Assembly (NCBI GenBank): GCA_024682015.1
Contig: JAIKZT010000162.1
Coordinates: 1-11,894, forward strand
Direction: 5' to 3'
Source of the DNA: Clostridia bacterium
GTDB taxonomy: Bacteria > Bacillota > Clostridia > Peptostreptococcales > Anaerovoracaceae
DNA length: 11,894 nt
A model generated the notes under the pieces. The model saw nothing but the letters and a program-made list of their open reading frames with translations. It was not told where the DNA came from and searched no databases. Shown in pieces: positions 6,871 through 11,894 of the stretch. The position numbers and the translations under genes were made by a program. Numbering within the stretch: the stretch's first letter is position 1; the number at the start of each line of letters is the position of its first letter.

Positions 6871-7896
6871 ATGAACGAAATCATCCTCAATAAAAGAAAG
6901 AACGGCATGCCGATGCTCATCCTCTGCATCGTCCTGTACTTTGCGGCCGTCCTGCTGCTCATCTTTGGCGCCAATGCCTGGCGGCTTCCGGGCGCCCTGC
7001 GCGGGCTTCTGATCCTCGTGTCCGTCGTCTGGCTGGCGCTGGGCTGGATCCTGTTCCTCGGATTGAAGGTCATCCGCCCGCAGGAAGCCCTCGTGCTCAC
7101 GCTGTTCGGCAACTACGTCGGCACGCTGCGCGGCGAAGGTTTCTACTGGGTCAACCCGTTCTGCGTCGCGGTCAACCCGGCGGCAAAGACGAAACTGTCC
7201 CAGAGCGGCGACGTGGACAGCGGCGAGGGAACGTCCCTGCTCACCACGCTGGCCACGGGCAAGCAGAGCGCGGAGATGCCGACCAAGAAGATCTCGCTGA
7301 AGGTCATGACCCTCAGCAACTCCCGTCAGAAGATCAACGACTGCCTCGGCAACCCGGTCGAGATCGGCATCGCGGTCATGTGGCGGGTCACCGATACGGC
7401 CAAAGCCGTGTTCAACGTCGACAACTACAAGGAATACCTGTCGCTGCAGTGCGACAGCGCCCTGCGCGAGATCGTGCGCATCTACCCCTACGACGTGGCG
7501 CCGAACGTGGATACGACCGGCGACGGCATCGCGGACGAAGGCAGCCTGCGCGGATCCTCCGAGCTCGTGGCGCGCCGCATCCGCGACGAGATCCAGAGCA
7601 AGGTCGAGAGCGCGGGCCTGGAGATCCTCGAAGCCCGCATCACCTATCTGGCCTACGCCCCGGAGATCGCGGCCGTCATGCTCCAGAGACAGCAGGCATC
7701 CGCCATCATCGACGCCCGCAAGATGATCGTCGACGGCGCCGTCGGCATGGTGGAGATGGCCCTCGACCGCCTGGCCGAGAGAGGCACGGTCGAACTGGAC
7801 GAGGAGCGCAAGGCCGCCATGGTCTCGAACCTGCTCGTCGTGCTGTGCGGCAACAAGGACGCCCAGCCCATCGTGAACTCCGGCAGCCTGTATTAG
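6871..7896 (+). CDS. SPFH/band 7 domain membrane protein
   Basis: 341 residues. The start at 6871 follows GGAAGGTG at about 7-nt spacing. The open frame extends further upstream, but through the promoter. Two hydrophobic segments lie at about 13-34 and 43-66 with only a short link, so the protein is a membrane hairpin or two-pass anchor. The SPFH domain follows directly: IRPQEALVLTLFGNYVGTLRGEGFYWVNPF, split here at about 68-97, is the conserved opening of the family. Then come VEIGIAVMWRV, IPYD-like IYPYDVAP, and the later helical part with ARITYLAYAPEIAAVMLQRQQA. SPFH proteins form oligomeric membrane scaffolds (stomatin, prohibitin and flotillin group). It begins a cluster with an Arc-like protein (48-nt gap) and a small membrane protein. 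The substrate or partner is unknown. Confidence 0.92.
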   Translation: MNEIILNKRKNGMPMLILCIVLYFAAVLLLIFGANAWRLPGALRGLLILVSVVWLALGWILFLGLKVIRPQEALVLTLFGNYVGTLRGEGFYWVNPFCVAVNPAAKTKLSQSGDVDSGEGTSLLTTLATGKQSAEMPTKKISLKVMTLSNSRQKINDCLGNPVEIGIAVMWRVTDTAKAVFNVDNYKEYLSLQCDSALREIVRIYPYDVAPNVDTTGDGIADEGSLRGSSELVARRIRDEIQSKVESAGLEILEARITYLAYAPEIAAVMLQRQQASAIIDARKMIVDGAVGMVEMALDRLAERGTVELDEERKAAMVSNLLVVLCGNKDAQPIVNSGSLY

Positions 7897-7944
7897 CGAC
7901 TTTCGAGTACAATGAAAGAAGCACCGCACACACGGTAAACACCC

Positions 7945-8154
7945 ATGCCAGAAGATAAAAACACAAAAAAACAAGTGCCGCTTCGCCTGTCCCCCCGGCT
8001 GTACGCCGCCCTCGCGGCCTGGGCCGAGGACGACTTCCGCTCGGTGAACGGGCAGATCGAATACCTGCTCACCGAGTGCGTCAAGCAGCGCAAGAAGAAC
8101 GGCAAATACGTGGGCGAAGACATCGACGCCCCGCTCGAACTCGACATCGAATAG
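7945..8154 (+). CDS. Arc-like ribbon-helix-helix protein
   Basis: 69 residues. Residues about 9-52 match the Arc/MetJ ribbon-helix-helix pattern: a β-strand KKQVPLRLS, helix 1 PRLYAALAAWAEDDF, the turn RSVNGQI (compare RSVNSEI in phage Arc), and helix 2 EYLLTECVKQRKK. The acidic tail at 58-69 is not part of the fold. The ribosome binding site is weak (CGGTAAAC before ATG), which suggests translation coupled to the SPFH gene or low expression. The tight location after the SPFH gene suggests either a transcription factor for the cluster or a cytoplasmic partner of the SPFH protein. The palindrome at 6818-6831 is a candidate site for it. Confidence 0.85.
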   Translation: MPEDKNTKKQVPLRLSPRLYAALAAWAEDDFRSVNGQIEYLLTECVKQRKKNGKYVGEDIDAPLELDIE

Positions 8155-8185
8155 CTTCGGGCGGAACACTGCGGAGGAACAAGCC

Positions 8186-8407
8186 ATGTTGAAAAAAATC
8201 ATTGCGCCCGTCGTCATCGTCATCCTGATCGCCGCCTACTACATCGGCTTCGCGGTCTTCCTGATCCGCGACCCGGAAGCGCCGCTGCTGCTGAAGGCGC
8301 TGATGGCCGTCATCGCCATCGCCCTTACCGGCGTGGGCATCCACGTCCTGAAGCTGCGCGCGGACGAGATCCGAAGCGGCGTCGAGGACGACCTGGACAA
8401 ATACTGA
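8186..8407 (+). CDS. Small two-helix membrane protein
   Basis: 73 residues. ATG at 8186 has GGAGGA at 8-nt spacing and lies 31 nt after the Arc-like gene, so it is probably in the same transcript. Two hydrophobic helices lie at about 4-28 (IIAPVVIVILIAAYYIGFAV) and 36-53 (LLKALMAVIAIALTGVGI). The C-terminus is charged (LRADEIRSGVEDDLDKY). I do not recognise a named family. Its position suggests a partner of the SPFH protein in the membrane. The following 112 nt (8408-8519) contain no gene and no clear terminator; TACAAT at 8482-8487 could be a -10 box for the next gene but has no convincing -35. Confidence 0.8.
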   Translation: MLKKIIAPVVIVILIAAYYIGFAVFLIRDPEAPLLLKALMAVIAIALTGVGIHVLKLRADEIRSGVEDDLDKY

Positions 8408-8519
8408 CGCCTCGCACGGGGATCCGCATGACCGCGGCCGGCTTACGAAAAGCTGCAGCAAGCATGCGCATTCCAAAGACATACAATATTTTAACGCACG
8501 ATTTTTAAGGAGGTAAACC

Positions 8520-8834
8520 ATGTTACTCGTCAATACGGATTACATCACCGGTAAGGAACTGGAGATGCTCGGCATCGTCAAAGGCAGCACCATCCAGACT
8601 CGCAACATCGGCCGCGACATCACACAGGGGTTCAAGTCGCTCGTGGGCGGCGAGCTCAAGGCCTATAACGAGATGATGAACGAGGCCCGCGCGCTCGCCA
8701 CGAAGCGCATGGTCGAAGAGGCCCAGGCGCTCGGAGCCGACGCCGTCGTCAACATCCGCTACGCATCCTCCGCCATCATGGAGACGGCGGCCGAGGTCAT
8801 CGCTTACGGAACGGCCGTCCGGTTTATCGGGTGA
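8520..8834 (+). CDS. YbjQ/UPF0145 family protein
   Basis: 104 residues, the usual full length for this family. The start at 8520 follows a near-ideal AAGGAGGT at about 6-nt spacing. Family features are the N-terminal LLVNTDYITGKELEMLGIVKG strand-helix (split here from residue 2), GRDI, the amphipathic helix rich in Glu and Ala (MMNEARALATKRMVEEA), and the signature ALGADAVVNIRY, ending in AYGTAVRF. The protein is cytosolic with no signal peptide. Members form small oligomers, and some databases call them heavy-metal-binding domain proteins, but the biochemical role is not established. It lies between the SPFH cluster and the pyrimidine genes and has its own strong ribosome binding site. Whether it shares the upstream promoter is not clear. 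Confidence 0.9.
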   Translation: MLLVNTDYITGKELEMLGIVKGSTIQTRNIGRDITQGFKSLVGGELKAYNEMMNEARALATKRMVEEAQALGADAVVNIRYASSAIMETAAEVIAYGTAVRFIG

Positions 8835-8850
8835 CCCATAAAGTTCTCTC

Positions 8851-8879
8851 TTGACATGCAGCCCGCGGGAGCGCATAAT
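8851..8879 (+). promoter_or_regulatory. pyrC: Sigma-A promoter of the pyr transcription unit
   Basis: A consensus TTGACA (8851-8856), 17 nt, then CATAAT (8874-8879). It lies 17 nt after the stop codon of the YbjQ-family gene. Transcription from about 8886 enters the PyrR-regulated leader. Confidence 0.8.
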
Positions 8880-8892
8880 ACAAAAGATAATT

Positions 8893-8928
8893 GATCTTTA
8901 AGAGCGATCCCGTGAGGTCGGCAAGATC
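8893..8928 (+). promoter_or_regulatory. PyrR-binding loop (pyr attenuator anti-antiterminator)
   Basis: GATCTT (8893-8898) pairs with AAGATC (8923-8928) as the lower stem. An internal purine-rich bulge follows, then the upper stem CGATC/GGTCG enclosing the hexaloop CCGTGA. The core TCCCGTGAGGTCGGCAAG matches the consensus of Firmicute PyrR sites (UCC-N-G-N-GAGG). In the known mechanism, PyrR with UMP stabilises this loop, which prevents the antiterminator and lets the downstream terminator form. pyrR itself is not in the window. Confidence 0.85.
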
Positions 8929-8990
8929 GAGTCATACACGAATTCAGGCAGGCAGGTCCTCTGCATGGCCTGAGGATGCTATGTACTTTG

Positions 8991-9020
8991 CCCTGCCGGT
9001 CTTCGGCAGGGTTTTCTGCA
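8991..9020 (+). terminator. Attenuator terminator before pyrC
   Basis: A perfect 8-bp stem, CCCTGCCG (8991-8998) and CGGCAGGG (9004-9011), with a 5-nt loop and a following TTTTCTGCATT. It sits between the PyrR-binding loop and pyrC and would stop transcription when pyrimidines are plentiful. GGCAGGCA (8947-8954) can pair with TGCC-c-TGCC (8989-8997), a plausible competing antiterminator. TCCTC/GAGGA (8958-8975) gives a small extra hairpin. Confidence 0.85.
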
Positions 9021-9033
9021 TTCAGGAGCGAAC

Positions 9034-10215
9034 ATGGCCATCAAACCTCAGACCAACAGAGCCAACACCGGCATTTGGGAGACTACGGACAGCGGACTCA
9101 CTGTCCTTCCCGGCTTTTGCGACGTGCACGTGCACTTTCGCGAGCCGGGTTTTTCATATAAGGAGACGATCGCAACCGGTACGGCGGCCGCCTCGCACGG
9201 TGGCTACACCGACGTGTGCACCATGCCGAACCTGGCTCCCGTGCCCGACAGCCTGTCCCACCTGCAGCAGCAGCTCGATATCATCGAACAAACGGCAAGC
9301 GTGGGCGTTCACCCTTACGGCGCGATCACCGTGGGCGAAAAGGGCGAGCAGATCGCGGACCTCGAAGCCCTCGCGCCCTATGTCTGCGCCTTCTCCGATG
9401 ACGGCCGCGGCGTGCAGGATCCGGGTCTGATGAAGGAAGCCATGCAGCGCGCGAAGGCGCTGGGCAGGCTCATCGTCGCCCACTGCGAGGTGAACGAACT
9501 GCTCCGCGGCGGCTGCATTCACGACGGCGATTACGCCAAGTCGCACGGGTACGCGGGCATCTGCAGCGAAAGCGAATGGCGCCAGGTGGAGCGCGACATC
9601 GACCTGGCGTATCAGACCGGCTGCGGCTACCACGTGTGCCACATCTCCACGAAGGAGAGCGCCGAGCTCGTGCGGCAGGGCAAAAAAAGCGGCATTGACG
9701 TGTCCTGCGAGACCGCGCCGCACTACCTGCTGATGGACGATTCCATGCTGCGCGAGGATGGCTGGTTCAAGATGAACCCGCCCGTGCGCGGCAAGGCCGA
9801 CCGCGAAGCCCTGCTCGAAGCGGTCTGCGACGGCACGATCGAGATCCTGGCCACGGATCATGCGCCGCACAGCGCCGAGGAAAAGGCGAAAGGCCTCGAA
9901 AAGAGCGCGTTCGGCATCGTCGGGCTCGAAACCGCCTTCCCGCTGCTGTACACGCACCTGGTGAGGGGCGGCATTTTGACCCTCGAGCAGCTGTGCGCCT
10001 TGCTTGCGGACAATCCCAGAAAGCGCTTCGGCATCCCGACGCGCGAGGGCGACTGCTCCTTGTGGGACCTGAACGCGAAATACGCGATCGACCCGGACAT
10101 CTTCCTGTCCAAAGGCCGCGCTACCCCCTTCGCGGGATGGAAGGTCTATGGAAAGTGCATGGAGACGCATTGCGGCGAGCGCATCCTTCGCTTCGCGCAG
10201 GATGACACGGATTAG
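9034..10215 (+). CDS. pyrC: Dihydroorotase
   Basis: 393 residues. It catalyses the cyclisation of carbamoyl-aspartate to dihydroorotate in UMP synthesis and is cytosolic. The start follows AGGAG at about 6-nt spacing after the attenuator. Active-site signatures are present: D30-VHVHFREPG (metal-binding H32 and H34, substrate Arg36), TMPNLAPVPDS near 62-72, H150 in AHCEVNE, H203 in CHIST, and TDHAPH with D275. The N-terminus has only about 25 residues before DVHVH, so most of the usual N-terminal strand region is absent. At the C-terminus, after GRATPFAGWKVYGK, the usual final strand is replaced by METHCGERILRFAQDDTD. Those last codons come from an inverted repeat at 10182-10204 and resemble an inserted intergenic element. 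The catalytic barrel looks intact. PyrR attenuation should regulate it together with carB. Confidence 0.93.
   Translation: MAIKPQTNRANTGIWETTDSGLTVLPGFCDVHVHFREPGFSYKETIATGTAAASHGGYTDVCTMPNLAPVPDSLSHLQQQLDIIEQTASVGVHPYGAITVGEKGEQIADLEALAPYVCAFSDDGRGVQDPGLMKEAMQRAKALGRLIVAHCEVNELLRGGCIHDGDYAKSHGYAGICSESEWRQVERDIDLAYQTGCGYHVCHISTKESAELVRQGKKSGIDVSCETAPHYLLMDDSMLREDGWFKMNPPVRGKADREALLEAVCDGTIEILATDHAPHSAEEKAKGLEKSAFGIVGLETAFPLLYTHLVRGGILTLEQLCALLADNPRKRFGIPTREGDCSLWDLNAKYAIDPDIFLSKGRATPFAGWKVYGKCMETHCGERILRFAQDDTD
10182..10204. repeat. Short inverted repeat encoding the pyrC C-terminus
   Basis: CATCCT (10182-10187) and AGGATG (10199-10204) flank a Ser/Arg-type core TCGCTTCGCGC. The motif CATCCTTCGCTTCGC...AGGATGAC resembles a dispersed intergenic repeat that I recall from gut Clostridia. 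Here it lies in frame at the end of pyrC and supplies the RILRFAQDD residues. A decayed second copy may lie at 10320-10338 (GAGAGGATGCCGGGGATGAC). Confidence 0.5.
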
Positions 10216-10285
10216 CCCCTTCGACAGCTGCTGCGCTGTATTTGTCGAGATGCTCAGGGGTCTTAAAGACCAGGGATGAAGGGGC
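10215..10285. repeat. REP-like palindromic element between pyrC and carB
   Basis: An outer inverted repeat, GCCCCTTC (10215-10222) with GAAGGGGC (10278-10285), encloses an inner one, TCGACA (10221-10226) with TGTCGA (10243-10248), and a short hairpin GGTCT/AGACC (10259-10271). The inner core is related to the element at 3153-3230. It fills much of the 203-nt gap between pyrC and carB. There is no T-tract, so it is not a clear terminator, but it could reduce read-through or protect the mRNA. I see no gene in 10216-10418. Confidence 0.5.
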
Positions 10286-10370
10286 AGCGCTAAGGAACCG
10301 GCGCACCGGGCGATCAGCGAGAGGATGCCGGGGATGACTTCCCGACAGGACCCCGTAGGCAAATGGCGTT

Positions 10371-10399
10371 TTGGAATCATATCATAATACACATTTATA
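10371..10399 (+). promoter_or_regulatory. Possible weak promoter before carB
   Basis: TTGGAA (10371-10376), 17 nt, TTTATA (10394-10399), in an A/T-rich stretch within a GC-rich region. Alternative -10 boxes (CATAAT at 10383-10388, TATATA at 10396-10401) are possible. It would let carB be transcribed apart from the PyrR-controlled leader. The match is poor, so this is tentative. Confidence 0.3.
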
Positions 10400-10418
10400 T
10401 ACATTTCGGAGGAACAAC

Positions 10419-11894
10419 ATGTCAAAGAGAACGGACATCAAGAAAGTACTGATCATCGGATCCGGCCCCATCGTCATCGGACAGGCGGCGGAATTCGACT
10501 ACGCGGGCACGCAGGCCTGCCTCGCCCTGAAGGAAGAGGGCTACCAGGTCATCCTGTGCAACTCCAACCCGGCGACCATCATGACCGACACGTCCATCGC
10601 GGACAAGGTCTACATGGAGCCTCTCACGCTGGAATACGTCGCCAAGATCCTGCGCTACGAGCGCCCGGACGCCATCGTGCCCGGCATAGGCGGCCAGACC
10701 GGCCTGAACCTGGCCATGCAGCTCGAAAGGAAAGGCGTCCTGAAGGAATGCGGCGTGCAGCTTTTAGGCACGCCCGCATCCTCCATTGAGCGCGCGGAAG
10801 ACCGCGAGCTGTTCAAGGAGATGTGCCAGGCGATGGGCGAACCCGTCATTCCCTCCGAGATCACCTATTCGCTGGAAGAGGCCAAGGAAGCGGCCAAGCA
10901 CATCGGCTACCCCGTCGTCCTGCGGCCCGCCTTCACGCTCGGCGGCACCGGCGGCGGCTTTGCTTACAACGAAGCGGAACTCATCGAGGTGGGCACGAAC
11001 GCGTTCCGCCTCTCCCCCGTCCACCAGGTGCTCATCGAAAAGAGCGTGCGCGGCTACAAGGAGATCGAGTTCGAGGTCATGCGCGACTCAGCCGACCACG
11101 CCATCACGATCTGCGGCATGGAGAACGTGGACCCTGTCGGCGTTCACACCGGAGACTCCATAGTCGTGGCGCCCATCCTCTCGCTCAGCGACCACGACCT
11201 GAAGATGCTGAACGACTCAGCCATCCGCATCATCCGCGAGCTGAAGATCGAGGGCGGCTGCAACGTGCAGTTCGCGCTCAATCCCAACTCCTCCGAATAC
11301 TTCCTCATCGAGGTCAACCCCCGCGTGTCCCGGTCCTCCGCCCTCGCCTCCAAGGCCAGCGGCTATCCCATTGCGCGGGTCACCGCGAAGATCGCCATGG
11401 GCATGACCCTCGAGGAGATCCCCGTCGCCGGCGGTACGGCAGCCATCGAGCCCAGCCTCGACTACATCGTCGCCAAGTTCCCGCGCTTCGCCTTCGACAA
11501 GTTCACCGCGGCGCCAAACACGCTCGGCACGCAGATGAAGGCCACGGGCGAAGTCATGGGCATCGGTTCCACGCTCGAGGAGTGCTGCCTGAAGTCCGTC
11601 CGTTCCCTGGAGACCGGCGTCTGCCACTTCCACATGGCGAAGTTCGACGCGTTCACCGACGCTGAGCTGAAGGCCTACGTCAGCGAATTCCGCGCCGACG
11701 CCATCTTCGCCGTGATCGAGCTCATCCGCCGCGGCGTGAGCCAGAAGGAGATACACGAGCTCACGATGATCACCGAGCTGTTCCTCGAAAGCTTCAAGCG
11801 CATCGTCGACATGGAAGGCCTGCTGAAGCGTTCTCCCGGCGGCATCGACACGCTGACCGCGGCCAAGCTCATGGGCTTCTCCGACGAATACATC
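10419..11894 (+). CDS. carB: Carbamoyl-phosphate synthase large subunit, 3' end outside window
   Basis: The first 492 residues of a protein that is usually about 1070. It makes carbamoyl phosphate from ammonia (supplied by CarA), bicarbonate and two ATP, for pyrimidines and arginine. ATG at 10419 has GGAGGA at 7-nt spacing. Visible parts: N-terminal GSGPIVIGQAAEFDYAGTQA; first ATP-grasp domain with R129 and R169 at the same positions as in E. coli CarB; the Gly-rich GGTGGG; MENVDPVGVHTGDSIVVAP; QFALNP...FLIEVNPRVSRSSALASKA; and PSLDYIVAKFPRF...LGTQMKATGEVM. The start of the oligomerisation domain follows from about 400. There is no sign of frameshift. carA, encoding the glutaminase partner, is not next to it on the visible side. 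Confidence 0.95.
   Translation, partial: MSKRTDIKKVLIIGSGPIVIGQAAEFDYAGTQACLALKEEGYQVILCNSNPATIMTDTSIADKVYMEPLTLEYVAKILRYERPDAIVPGIGGQTGLNLAMQLERKGVLKECGVQLLGTPASSIERAEDRELFKEMCQAMGEPVIPSEITYSLEEAKEAAKHIGYPVVLRPAFTLGGTGGGFAYNEAELIEVGTNAFRLSPVHQVLIEKSVRGYKEIEFEVMRDSADHAITICGMENVDPVGVHTGDSIVVAPILSLSDHDLKMLNDSAIRIIRELKIEGGCNVQFALNPNSSEYFLIEVNPRVSRSSALASKASGYPIARVTAKIAMGMTLEEIPVAGGTAAIEPSLDYIVAKFPRFAFDKFTAAPNTLGTQMKATGEVMGIGSTLEECCLKSVRSLETGVCHFHMAKFDAFTDAELKAYVSEFRADAIFAVIELIRRGVSQKEIHELTMITELFLESFKRIVDMEGLLKRSPGGIDTLTAAKLMGFSDEYI

Noticed and set aside
7912..7938. An eight-codon open frame (MKEAPHTR) ending just before the Arc-like gene, as a possible regulatory leader peptide
   Set aside because: It has no ribosome binding site and no attenuator structure follows. 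It is short enough to occur by chance.
6826..8223. A 465-codon open frame on the minus strand opposite the SPFH, Arc-like and small membrane protein genes
   Set aside because: It spans three genes with recognisable products and good starts on the other strand. Its product is rich in Asp, His and Arg and resembles no protein.

Overview
The window looks like a GC-rich chromosome segment from a Firmicute of the Clostridia type, probably gut- or rumen-associated. The reasons are Gram-positive style ribosome binding sites (AGGAGG class), sigma-A promoters, an S-layer homology (SLH) protein, secreted proteins built from the CxxC/LGH repeats common in gut Clostridia, an SPFH/Arc-like/small-membrane-protein cluster, and a PyrR-type attenuator before pyrimidine genes. 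This is inference from content; no 16S or other marker is present.

Layout. Positions 1-6606 hold three exported proteins on the minus strand. In transcription order they are a 1102-residue secreted Cys-rich repeat protein (3298-6606), a shorter paralogue of 518 residues (1514-3070), and an SLH-domain surface protein whose 3' end is cut by the window edge (1-1117). The first and third have good promoters, and the second is followed by an intrinsic terminator. A divergent promoter region (6607-6870) separates them from plus-strand genes: an SPFH/band-7 membrane protein, a ribbon-helix-helix Arc-like protein, a small two-helix membrane protein, and a YbjQ-family (UPF0145) protein (6871-8834). 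From 8851 onward lies a pyrimidine biosynthesis transcription unit: a promoter, a PyrR-binding leader with a terminator, pyrC (dihydroorotase), and carB (carbamoyl-phosphate synthase large subunit, truncated by the window end).

What stands out. The two adjacent Cys-rich proteins share a roughly 150-175 residue module of unknown function, inserted after a CxxC half-site. It occurs three times in the window (twice in the large protein, once in the small one). The six landmark residues before it sit at identical positions in both precursors. The large protein also carries two gapless 123-residue tandem blocks of three CxxC-type units each. Short palindromic, REP-like elements lie at 3153-3230 and 10182-10285, and one supplies the C-terminal codons of pyrC. 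The SLH gene has a leader with a strong 40-nt hairpin. pyrC is followed directly by carB, with no carA between them.

Long open frames antisense to the real genes (for example opposite 3820-5910 and 6826-8223) are explained by GC-rich third codon positions and are not annotated.
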